64,000 nucleotides of DNA, taken from assembly GCA_034423575.1 (NCBI GenBank), contig DAOUIF010000028.1, forward strand, positions 70,160-134,159, in the 5' to 3' direction. Positions 47,418-54,999 of the stretch are shown in pieces. The notes under the pieces were generated by a model. That model did not search any database. It was not told the DNA's origin and saw nothing but the letters and a program-made list of their open reading frames with translations. A program made the position numbers and the translations under genes. The first letter of the stretch is position 1, and each line of letters opens with the position of its first letter. Origin of the DNA: Bin87 sp034423575. Its GTDB lineage: Bacteria; Chloroflexota; Dehalococcoidia; Lucifugimonadales; UBA3495.

Positions 47418-48401
47418 ATGTCGGTCATGACCTACCGCGACGCCGTGTCGTCAGTCCTGCGCGAGGCACTGGACCAGGACGAGCGTGTCTTCCTCATGGG
47501 CGAGGACATCGGACCTTACGGCGGCGCTTTCGCCGTCACCAAGGGCTTCTGGGAGCAGTACGGCAAGAAACGTATCAAGGACTCCCCCCTGGCCGAATCG
47601 GTCATCGTCGGGGCCGGCGTGGGCGCGGCCATGGCCGGACTGCGGCCCGTCGTCGAGCTGATGACCATCAACTTCAGCCTCCTTGCCATGGACCAGATCG
47701 TCAACCATGCCGCCAAGATCAGGTACATGTCCGGAGGCCAGTTCTCTATCCCGTTGATCATCCGCACCGTCACCGGCGCCGGTGCCTCCGTGGGCGCGAC
47801 TCATTCCCAGTCCTTCGAGGGCTGGTACGCCTCGGTGCCCGGCCTCACCGTCGTCACTCCCTCAACCCCGCGCGACGTCATCGGCCTGTTCCGCTCCTGC
47901 CGCGAGTTGAACGACCCGGTCATGTTTGTTGAGCACATCCTGCTCTACGGCACCCGCGGAGAGGCTCCCGACAGCGGCGATTTCCGCATCCCCATCGGCC
48001 AGGCCGACCTGCGCCGCACCGGCGGGGACATCACGCTCTGCGGCTATTCCCGAATGGCACTGGTCGCCGAACAGGCCGCCGACATCCTGGCTGGCGAGGG
48101 CATCGAAGCCGACGTGATCGACCTCCGCACCCTGCGTCCGCTGGACATGGATACGGTAGTCGCCTCGGTCAAAAAAACCCACCGCGCCCTCATGGTGGAA
48201 GAAACCACCCGGCTGGGCGGTTTCGCTGGCGAGTTGGTGTCCCAGGTGCAGGAAGAGGCCTTCGAATACCTGGACGCCCCGGTGGGCCGCGTCGCCGGCG
48301 CGGAAGTGCCCATGCCCTATTCCTTCCCGCTCGAGCAGCAGGCCATCCCCAGTCCTCAATCGGTGGCGGCAGCCGCGCGCAAGCTGGTCAACGGCGCCTG
48401 A
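47418..48401 (+). CDS. pdhB: Pyruvate dehydrogenase E1 component, beta subunit
   Basis: 327 residues from ATG 47418 (GAGAGGAA upstream, 30 bases after pdhA). It has the transketolase pyrimidine-domain pattern: YRDAVSSVLREALDQDERVFLMGEDIG, DSPLAESVIVGAGVGAAMAGLRPVVELM near residue 60, and QIVNHAAKIRYMSGGQFSIPLIIR. The C-terminal domain begins GGDITLCGYSRM and has DVIDLRTLRPLDMDTVVASVKKT. It completes the E1 active site and docks on E2. Confidence 0.94.
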   Translation: MSVMTYRDAVSSVLREALDQDERVFLMGEDIGPYGGAFAVTKGFWEQYGKKRIKDSPLAESVIVGAGVGAAMAGLRPVVELMTINFSLLAMDQIVNHAAKIRYMSGGQFSIPLIIRTVTGAGASVGATHSQSFEGWYASVPGLTVVTPSTPRDVIGLFRSCRELNDPVMFVEHILLYGTRGEAPDSGDFRIPIGQADLRRTGGDITLCGYSRMALVAEQAADILAGEGIEADVIDLRTLRPLDMDTVVASVKKTHRALMVEETTRLGGFAGELVSQVQEEAFEYLDAPVGRVAGAEVPMPYSFPLEQQAIPSPQSVAAAARKLVNGA

Positions 48402-48462
48402 TCTCAACGGACGCTTCGGCCCGCAGGTACCATTCGAAACCCGAAAACCTCAGGAGAATATC

Positions 48463-49689
48463 GTGGCTACCAACGTCGTCATGCCCCAGATGGGATACGA
48501 TATGCGGGAAGGTACCGTCGTCCGCTGGTACAAGCAGGAGGGCGACACCGTCGACCGCGGCGAGGTCATCGCCGACATCGAGACGGACAAGGCCACGGTC
48601 GAATTCGAGGCCTACACCGGCGGCGTCCTGGGCCGCATCGTCGCCGAAGCTGGAATAGCCGTGCCGGTGGGCGAGCTGATCGCCATCATCACCGAGCCCG
48701 GCGAATCTGTCCCCGAAGTCGCCGCGCCCGCCCCAAGCCCGGCGCCGGCGGCACCCACTCCGCCCGCACCAGCAGCCGAGCCGGCCCCGACCGCGCTCCC
48801 AGCACCCTCGCCCGATGGAGAAGTGCGCGCTTCGCCCATCGCCCGCCGTCTGGCCCGCGAACGCGGCATTGACCTCTCCCTGGTCACGGGTACCGGGCCC
48901 AACGGTCGCATCACCGAGCGCGACGTCGAGAACTACCAGGCCGCCCCCGCCGCCCCGGAACCCGCGCCTGCTGCCGCGCCCGCACCTGAGACTGCGGCGG
49001 CCCCGTCGGACTCCCGCATCGAGCTCAGCCGCATGCGGCAGACCATCGCGCGGGTCACTTCCGACAGCAAGTCCACCGCGCCACACTTCTATGTCACCGC
49101 GGAGATCGACATGGGCCAGGCCATGTCCTTGCGCCGCGACGTCAACGACGAGGCAGACCCTGAGAACCGCGTCAGCGTTAACGACTTGATGGTAAAGGCC
49201 TGCGCGCTGGCGCTGGCCAAGCACCCCAAGTTCAATTCGTTCTTCCGCGGTGATCACCTCGAGGTTCATGGGGCGATGAACATCGGCATCGCCATCGCCC
49301 TGGAGTCTGGCCTGATCCTGCCGGGCATCAGCAACTGCGAGAGCAAGAGCCTGCTCCAGATTGCCTCCGCCACCAAGGACCTCATCGCCCGCGCCAACAG
49401 CGGCACGCTTCGCAACGAGGAGTACAGCAGCACGACGTTCAGCATCAGCAACATGGGCATGTTCGACGTCGAGAGTTTCACTGCCATCATATACCCGCCC
49501 CACGCTGCAATCCTGGCCGTGGGCAGCGTCAAGCAGCAGCCTGTGGTCCGCGACGGCGAGCTGGCGGTTGGCACGATGATGAAAGCCACTCTGTCCACCG
49601 ACCACCGCGTGGCCGACGGTGCCGAAGCAGGTCAGTTCCTCATGGAAATCAAGCGGGTATTGGAAAACCCGGTGAGCCTGCTGCTCTAA
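48463..49689 (+). CDS. pdhC: Dihydrolipoamide acetyltransferase (E2) of pyruvate dehydrogenase
   Basis: 408 residues from GTG 48463 (CAGGAG upstream). One lipoyl domain (residues 1-80) has the lipoyl-Lys in DIETDKATVEFEAY near 45. A long Ala/Pro linker leads to the E3/E1-binding domain (ASPIARRLARERGIDLSLVTGTGPNGRITERDV, about 123-160), a second Ala/Pro linker, and the catalytic domain with RMRQTIARVTSDSKSTAPHFYVTAEID and the active-site STDHRVADGAEAGQFL near 380 (His and Asp of H-R-x-x-D-G). It carries acetyl groups from E1 to CoA. Confidence 0.95.
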   Translation: MATNVVMPQMGYDMREGTVVRWYKQEGDTVDRGEVIADIETDKATVEFEAYTGGVLGRIVAEAGIAVPVGELIAIITEPGESVPEVAAPAPSPAPAAPTPPAPAAEPAPTALPAPSPDGEVRASPIARRLARERGIDLSLVTGTGPNGRITERDVENYQAAPAAPEPAPAAAPAPETAAAPSDSRIELSRMRQTIARVTSDSKSTAPHFYVTAEIDMGQAMSLRRDVNDEADPENRVSVNDLMVKACALALAKHPKFNSFFRGDHLEVHGAMNIGIAIALESGLILPGISNCESKSLLQIASATKDLIARANSGTLRNEEYSSTTFSISNMGMFDVESFTAIIYPPHAAILAVGSVKQQPVVRDGELAVGTMMKATLSTDHRVADGAEAGQFLMEIKRVLENPVSLLL

Positions 49690-49718
49690 GTCCTGAACCA
49701 ACCCTCGGAGTTCTCATC

Positions 49719-51359
49719 ATGCCCCAGATGACCGGCGGCCAGGCCGTGGTCGCATCCCTGCACGCCCAGGGTGTCGACACGGTTTTCGGCATCATTTCCG
49801 TCCACACCCTCGACCTGTTCGACGCGCTGTTCGACCGCCAGGATGATGTCCGGTTCATCGGCGGGCGCCTCGAGTTGGGCTGTGGCTACATGGCCGACGG
49901 CTACTCCCGCGCCACCGGCAAACCGGGCGTGATCCTGACCAGCACCGGACCGGGCGCTGCCGACTCCGTCGGCGCGATGGGCGAAGCGTATTTTTCGGCT
50001 TCCTCCGTCCTGCAGGTGACGACCAACGTCGAGGCCGAGTTCGTTGGCAGCGGGAAGATGGCAACCCACGAAACCAAGGACCAGTTGGGCATGTTTGCCG
50101 CCGTCACCGACTGGAACGCCCGTATAGATCAGATCGAGTCCATCCCTGACCACTTTGTCGAGGCTTTCGTCCGGTTCGGCGAGCGGCGTCCCCGCCCCAT
50201 TGAACTCGAAGTCCCTACCGACCTGCTCGGTCAGCAGGCCGAGGTCGAGGTGCTCCGGCCCCGCCAGCCGGACGTGCCCCAGGGAGATCCCGTTCAGGTC
50301 GAACGCGCCTGGAACCTGCTGCGCAGCGCCAAACGGCCCGTGATCTTCCTCGGTGAGGAGATCCACACCACCGGCGGCGCGGATGACATAATCCGCCTGG
50401 CGGAGCAGATCGGCGCTCCCGTCGTCACCGGCGATGGCGCTAAGGGCACTTTCCCCGAAGGCCACCCCCTTTCGCTGGGGATGGCCCTCGGCAACCGCAT
50501 CTGGGGTCAAAACCCGGTACTGGACTGGATGGGCGGATGCGACGTCGCGCTGGTCCTGGGCAGCAACCTCCCCTACCGGTCCACCGCCGGGGTCGGTGTC
50601 AAGCTGCCCGAAAAGATCGTCCATGTCATGCTGGACGGTGACTACATCGGCAGAAACTATGACACCGAGGTCGGCATCGCTGCCAACAGCGGCGCCGTGG
50701 TCCGCCAGTTCCTCAGCGCGGCCGGCAACGCTGACTTGGGGACCAGCGATGATTACCGACGGGAAATCGCCGACCTCAAGTCCAGTATCTACTCCGGTCT
50801 CCAGGATCAGTGGGGCCCGGAACTCAAAACCTGGGAAGGCATTCGGTCCGTCATCCCCGAGGACACCATCTTCTCCCTCGACGCCACCGTCCCAGCCAAC
50901 CGCGCCGTGCGCTGCCTCCGGATGGACCGCCCCCGCAGCTATATGTACCCCCACGGCTGGGCCGGACTGGGTTTCGCTTTCCCCGCCTCAATGGGCGCCA
51001 AGGTCGGCCGACCCGATAGTCCAGTGATCTGCGTGTCCGGCGACGGCGGCTTCCAGTACAACGCCCAGGAGCTCGGCACCGCGGTCCAGTACGGCATCAA
51101 CCCTATCGTCATGGTCTTCAACGACAACGCCTGGGGCGTGCTCAAGGGTTATCAACGCGACCGCGGCGACCGCCAGATGGCTACCGATCTCGTCAATCCT
51201 GATTTCATGAAGCTGGCCGACGCTTACGGAATTCCGGGCACCCGCGTCCACGACGTCGCGGAGATGACTCGCGCCGTACAGGACTCCGTAGCCGCCGGCC
51301 GCATCCACATGATCGAAGTCGTCATGCCGGAGGGCTTCCCCGCCTTCTGCCGGAACTAG
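49719..51359 (+). CDS. Thiamine-diphosphate-dependent enzyme, acetolactate synthase large-subunit-like
   Basis: 546 residues from ATG 49719 (GGAG upstream), 29 bases after pdhC, so likely in the same operon. The Pyr domain has GGQAVVASLHAQGVDTVFGIISVHTLDLFDAL and the catalytic Glu in GGRLELGCGYMADGYSRATG near residue 52. The PP domain has VSGDGGFQYNAQELGTAVQYGINPIVMVFNDNAWGV near 433. Unlike true acetolactate synthase there is no regulatory subunit nearby and the H-E-Q of R-H-E is L-E-L. Substrate unknown, but its place after a pyruvate dehydrogenase suggests another 2-oxoacid. Its last 36 bases are duplicated downstream (51460-51495). Confidence 0.83.
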   Translation: MPQMTGGQAVVASLHAQGVDTVFGIISVHTLDLFDALFDRQDDVRFIGGRLELGCGYMADGYSRATGKPGVILTSTGPGAADSVGAMGEAYFSASSVLQVTTNVEAEFVGSGKMATHETKDQLGMFAAVTDWNARIDQIESIPDHFVEAFVRFGERRPRPIELEVPTDLLGQQAEVEVLRPRQPDVPQGDPVQVERAWNLLRSAKRPVIFLGEEIHTTGGADDIIRLAEQIGAPVVTGDGAKGTFPEGHPLSLGMALGNRIWGQNPVLDWMGGCDVALVLGSNLPYRSTAGVGVKLPEKIVHVMLDGDYIGRNYDTEVGIAANSGAVVRQFLSAAGNADLGTSDDYRREIADLKSSIYSGLQDQWGPELKTWEGIRSVIPEDTIFSLDATVPANRAVRCLRMDRPRSYMYPHGWAGLGFAFPASMGAKVGRPDSPVICVSGDGGFQYNAQELGTAVQYGINPIVMVFNDNAWGVLKGYQRDRGDRQMATDLVNPDFMKLADAYGIPGTRVHDVAEMTRAVQDSVAAGRIHMIEVVMPEGFPAFCRN

Positions 51360-51595
51360 CGGGTGGCAACTCCCAACCGTCATTCCGGCGAAAGCCGGAA
51401 TCCAGGACGTTAGCCGTAAGTCTGCTTGATTTTTGGAATCGGGCGAACGCGCCTCTTCCATGCCGGAGGGCTTCCCCGCCTTCTGCCGGAACTAGCGGGC
51501 AGCAACCCCCAACCGTCATTCCGGCGAAAGCCGGAATCCAGGACGCTAGCCGTAAATCTGCTTGATTTTTAGAATCGGGCGAACGTGCCTCTTCC
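51324..51595. repeat. 136-bp direct tandem duplication carrying REP-like hairpins
   Basis: Unit 1 (51324-51459) and unit 2 (51460-51595) abut exactly and differ at 7 positions by eye. Each begins with the last 36 bases of the TPP-enzyme gene, including its stop, and contains ATTCCGGCGAAAGCCGGAAT, an 8-bp stem with a GAAA loop (51382-51401 and 51518-51537). All differences lie outside the 36 coding bases. Confidence 0.95.
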
Positions 51596-51625
51596 ATACT
51601 GGCGCGTGCCAACAGATCCCGCCCG

Positions 51626-53041
51626 ATGAGCCAAGACGTGCCAGCACGGTCGCGCCGCATCTACCCGCTGTCTCCCAGCGATCTCACCGAGGAGCAAATC
51701 GCGGTAACCTTCGCGATGACTTCGCGCCGGCCCGAACCCTTCGATGAAATCGCCCAGCAGGTTTCCGCAGAACGAGCTGCGGATTTCAACGAGAGATGGG
51801 TCGTGGGCTACGGCCATGCGTCCGTGGCCGAGCACGCGATACTCCATCTGGCCGTGGAAAACATCTCGCGCCTGGCTTGTGACACCCTCGAAGACAACCG
51901 CTTGGCGTCGTACACCGAAAAGTCCTCCCGCTACCAGGTCATCGATCCCGAGAGTTTCTGCGTACCGCAGGAATTGGACGCCAGCCCCGCGCTCAGGTCC
52001 CGGTACGTTGCCGTGTGCCGCACTCTCTTTGTGGCCTACGCCCGACTCATCCAGGGTGTAACCGATCATCTGGCAGCCCGCCAACCTCAGCGGGAAAACG
52101 AGAGCGATGGCGCATACGCGCTGCGGCTGCGCCGGCAGGCCACCGACGCCTGCCGCGCCGTTCTGCCGGCCGCCACCCTGACCAACGTGGGCGTCACCGC
52201 CAACGCCCGCACGCTGGAACACGCCATCAGCAAGTTGATGTCCTCGGAACTGGCCGAGGAGCGCGATGTGGGCACGGAGTTGCGCGAACAGGGCCGTTCC
52301 ATCACCCCAACCTTGGTCAAGTATGCCGACCACAACTCTTACCTCGCCGGCCTGAGACGGGTTCCGCCATCCGAGGAGGAACCGCTCGCCAGCGGAGTTC
52401 CGGGAACCGTCAGGCTGCTCGATTACGACCGCGATGCCACGCGCAAACTCGCCGCTGCGTTGCAGTTTCGACGCGGCGGTGACTATGGCCACGCTCTGGC
52501 GACAGCGCAGGCCACGTCAGAAACGGAATGCCTCACGATTGTCAACGAGGCAGTCCACAATATCGGTCCACACGATTCGGCCCCGCGCGAATTCGAGCTG
52601 GTCGACTTCACCTTCGAGTTCGTTTTCGACTACGGAGCGCTCCGCGAGTTTCGCCGCCACCGCATGCAGACGTATATTTCCCCGCCGCTGACCGTCTTGA
52701 ACGGCCATGCAACGCCACCCTTGATCGAAGAATCAGGCATGTCTGGAGTGTTCGAACGGGCAATTGCGGAAGCCGACGAACTGTATCGGACACTCGTCGA
52801 GACAAACCCCGCGCTGGCGCAGTACGCGGTGACTCACGCTCACCGGCAGCGCATATTGTCGAAAATTAACCTGCGGGAGTGCTACCACCTGTTCAAGCTG
52901 AGGAGTTCGTCGCAGGCCCACCGTTCGATCCGCGAGCCGGTATTGGAAGCCATGCGCCTTGCCGTGCGGGCGCAACCGGAGCTTTTTCGACATCTCCCCC
53001 TGCGCAACGCCCCGGACTGGTGGCCTTTCAACCGCGAATAG
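51626..53041 (+). CDS. thyX: Two-domain ThyX-type flavin-dependent thymidylate synthase
   Basis: 471 residues, about twice the usual ThyX length. Each half resembles one ThyX domain. The N-half has VVGYGHASVAEHAILHLAVENISRLACDTLEDNRLASYTEKSSRYQ near residues 58-106, where RHR is changed to DNR but the S-x-x-S-x-R phosphate-binding segment remains. The C-half keeps FRRHRMQTYI near 342 but has lost the S-x-x-S segment, and ends with REPVLEAMRLAVRAQPELF. ThyX makes dTMP from dUMP using FAD, NADPH and methylene-THF, with active sites shared between subunits. ATG 51626 lacks a ribosome-binding site. Confidence 0.85.
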   Translation: MSQDVPARSRRIYPLSPSDLTEEQIAVTFAMTSRRPEPFDEIAQQVSAERAADFNERWVVGYGHASVAEHAILHLAVENISRLACDTLEDNRLASYTEKSSRYQVIDPESFCVPQELDASPALRSRYVAVCRTLFVAYARLIQGVTDHLAARQPQRENESDGAYALRLRRQATDACRAVLPAATLTNVGVTANARTLEHAISKLMSSELAEERDVGTELREQGRSITPTLVKYADHNSYLAGLRRVPPSEEEPLASGVPGTVRLLDYDRDATRKLAAALQFRRGGDYGHALATAQATSETECLTIVNEAVHNIGPHDSAPREFELVDFTFEFVFDYGALREFRRHRMQTYISPPLTVLNGHATPPLIEESGMSGVFERAIAEADELYRTLVETNPALAQYAVTHAHRQRILSKINLRECYHLFKLRSSSQAHRSIREPVLEAMRLAVRAQPELFRHLPLRNAPDWWPFNRE

Positions 53042-53053
53042 GCGGCGCGTCGG

Positions 53054-53206
53054 CTAGGGATCCGAACAATCCCTGGTGAACCCGCAGTTCCGGCAGATGA
53101 TCTTGCAACTGCGTTCGTACATGCGGTTGCCGCAGATCTCGCAGTCCAGGCCGTCGTCACGCTTCGGAGTGCGCGGAGTTTGAGGTACAGTCCGCTGGCT
53201 GGTCAT
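53054..53206 (-). CDS. Small zinc-ribbon protein
   Basis: 50 residues from ATG 53206, with GGAGGTGA eight bases upstream; that sequence also contains the stop of the anti-sigma gene, so the two are coupled. The sequence CEICGNRMYERSCKIICRNC (Cys22, 25, 34, 38, 41) then GFTRDCSDP has the C-x2-C ... C-x2-C spacing of a zinc ribbon. Similar short C-x-x-C-G-x-x-x-Y-E-R-x-C-K proteins are common in Chloroflexota-like genomes; function unknown. It is the last gene of the sigma/anti-sigma operon. Confidence 0.75.
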   Translation of the reverse strand: MTSQRTVPQTPRTPKRDDGLDCEICGNRMYERSCKIICRNCGFTRDCSDP

Positions 53207-53212
53207 GTCCCA

Positions 53213-54313
53213 TCACCTCCCTCTCCAGATTGACGGCGGCACCGGTGGCCCGGCCACGATTCGTGCAGCCAGGAACGCCTCGCCTGTTGGCGCCGTCGGT
53301 CCGTGCCGCTCGTCCGGCATCAACGCCACTTCCTGGAAGCCGAATGCCGATTCGTCGAATTCCAACTCCTTGACGCCGCTTCCGTCGTTCTCGTTCACCA
53401 CTATGCGGTCAATCATCATCCGCTCGTCGCCACGCACCAGCCAGATCTGGTAGCTGTCCGCGGGCATTCCTGAAACCATCACGACCCCTCGCTTGCCGGA
53501 GGGATGCAGCATCAGCAACCCGCGGGCCGTCGGCTCGGTGCCCATCGGTGACGTCATCGGCAGTTTTTCCGTTTCAGGCTGCGCCGACAACACCGTGGCT
53601 TCCACCATGTCGGATACTTCCTTCTTTACCAGGTCTACCGACTCGGGGTTGCCTTCCGTCTGTGCGGCTGCCTCCGCAGCGCCGGCCACTCGGCTGGTAT
53701 TGCGCGACAGGTTGGGCGCGCCCGCCGCTCGGGTCAACGGAGCGCCGCTATCAACAATCGAGGGCGGCTGCTGGATCATTGTCGGAGTCTCTTCACTGGG
53801 CGCGGGCTGATGCGCGGGTGACATCGCCGCTACCGCTGCACTCGCCGACGCCAGCGCAACGGTTCCGTGCTGCGCTGCCATCTCTTCCCGCGCCGCCGTC
53901 AGCGTGTCGATTTCCTGCTGCAGGGACAGCATGACGCCGATCGACGCGGCCAGCAGAAGACTCAATGCGCCAATCGTCACCGGGGCCAGCCATCGCCGCA
54001 ATCGCTTCACAGACCAGCGGGGGTCCGGACCGACGCGTCGTCCGGCGTTGGGTAGGCCCGTCCGACCCACCGCGTTGGCGAGCACGCGCTGTTTCAGCCC
54101 AGCCGGCAACTCGGTCGGCGGGGCCGCCGCCGCGAGCCTCGCCGCCGTATCCTGGAAACCCAGCAGTACCTCTTGGCAGTGGGGGCACCGGATCACGTGG
54201 TGGAACACCGCCTGGAACTCGGCGTCGTCCAGCGCGTTCAGAGCGAAGGCCGCCAACTCCTCTTCGGGGTGCTCAGACCCGGTGTGCATTTCGTCCGGAT
54301 TGTCAGACCACAT
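53213..54313 (-). CDS. Anti-sigma factor, zinc-finger N-terminus and RskA-like C-terminal domain
   Basis: 366 residues; ATG 54313 overlaps the sigma gene by 11 bases (an ATG at 54289 is an alternative start). The N-terminus is a ZAS-type domain, EEELAAFALNALDDAEFQAVFHHVIRCPHCQEVLLGF, with H-x3-C-x2-C near residues 39-46. One membrane helix follows (VTIGALSLLLAASIGVMLSL, about 113-132). The extracytoplasmic part starts with a low-complexity linker (130-250) and ends in an RskA-type anti-sigma-K domain (GLLMLHPSGKRGVVMVSGMPADSYQIWLVRGDERM). It holds the sigma factor at the membrane until a signal releases it. Confidence 0.88.
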   Translation of the reverse strand: MWSDNPDEMHTGSEHPEEELAAFALNALDDAEFQAVFHHVIRCPHCQEVLLGFQDTAARLAAAAPPTELPAGLKQRVLANAVGRTGLPNAGRRVGPDPRWSVKRLRRWLAPVTIGALSLLLAASIGVMLSLQQEIDTLTAAREEMAAQHGTVALASASAAVAAMSPAHQPAPSEETPTMIQQPPSIVDSGAPLTRAAGAPNLSRNTSRVAGAAEAAAQTEGNPESVDLVKKEVSDMVEATVLSAQPETEKLPMTSPMGTEPTARGLLMLHPSGKRGVVMVSGMPADSYQIWLVRGDERMMIDRIVVNENDGSGVKELEFDESAFGFQEVALMPDERHGPTAPTGEAFLAARIVAGPPVPPSIWRGR

Positions 54314-54878
54314 GGGCTTCCAACGCTGCCTTGAGCTTCTGCATGCCCAGTCTCATCCTGGTCTTCACCGTCCCCAGCGGTATTCCCAGCATCTGGGAGA
54401 TCTCAGACTGACTGTAACCGTGCCATGCCGAGAGGTACAAGGGCCGGCTCTGCTCCTCGGGAAGGGTCAACAGCGCCTCCCGTACCAAACTCGCGTCAAA
54501 ACCCCGCTCCACCTGGCGTTCCACGCTTATTTTCGCGTCGGGAATCCGGTGCAGCGCGTCCATCTCGGGGTAAACCGTATGGTCCGTCGTGCGCCTCCGT
54601 GAACGATACATGTCCACCACCTTGTGGTGGGCCACCGACATTATCCAGGTGCTTGGCGCCGCCATCTCGGGCCGGTAGCTTACCGCCTTCAACCAGATAT
54701 TGGTAAAAACCTCCTGCACGGCGTCTTCTGCCAGCGCCTCGTCTTTAAGGACCGATACCGCCAGCGAGAAAACCCGCTGGGCGTAGCGATCGTAGATCTC
54801 TTCCAGGGCTCTCTCGTCGCCCGAGCCGATCGCAGCGATCCGTTGCGCGTCTTCGCTATGTGAATTGTCTGGCACCAC
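54303..54878 (-). CDS. ECF-type RNA polymerase sigma factor
   Basis: 191 residues. Two adjacent GTG codons (54878 and 54875) follow GGAGGGG; the second has the better spacing. Region 2 is ALEEIYDRYAQRVFSLAVSVLKDEALAEDAVQEVFTNIWLKA with RPEMAAPSTWIMSVAHHKVVDMYRSRRR. Region 4 is ALLTLPEEQSRPLYLSAWHGYSQSEISQMLGIPLGTVKTRMRLGMQKLKAAL. The conserved W and the R-x-R pattern fit the SigK-type ECF group, agreeing with the RskA-like partner. No obvious autoregulatory ECF promoter could be fixed upstream. Confidence 0.93.
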   Translation of the reverse strand: MVPDNSHSEDAQRIAAIGSGDERALEEIYDRYAQRVFSLAVSVLKDEALAEDAVQEVFTNIWLKAVSYRPEMAAPSTWIMSVAHHKVVDMYRSRRRTTDHTVYPEMDALHRIPDAKISVERQVERGFDASLVREALLTLPEEQSRPLYLSAWHGYSQSEISQMLGIPLGTVKTRMRLGMQKLKAALEAHVV

Positions 54879-54999
54879 CCCTCCAGAGTTATCAGGGGTT
54901 CAGGATTGCCTGGTTATCAATTCATACGTCCCGGTTTCTCGCCTGGATTTCTTCGCGCCAACATCCACGCAGAACGTGGCGCACCCGCCGATCCCGGCG

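Noticed and set aside
51360..51625. Possible CRISPR from the repeated 136-bp units and hairpins
   Set aside because: Only two abutting units, no spacers, and no cas genes anywhere in the window; it is a tandem duplication with REP elements.
53054..53206. Zinc-ribbon ORF as an antisense shadow of the ThyX 3' end
   Set aside because: It lies entirely after the ThyX stop, has a strong ribosome-binding site and regular Cys spacing, so I kept it as a gene.
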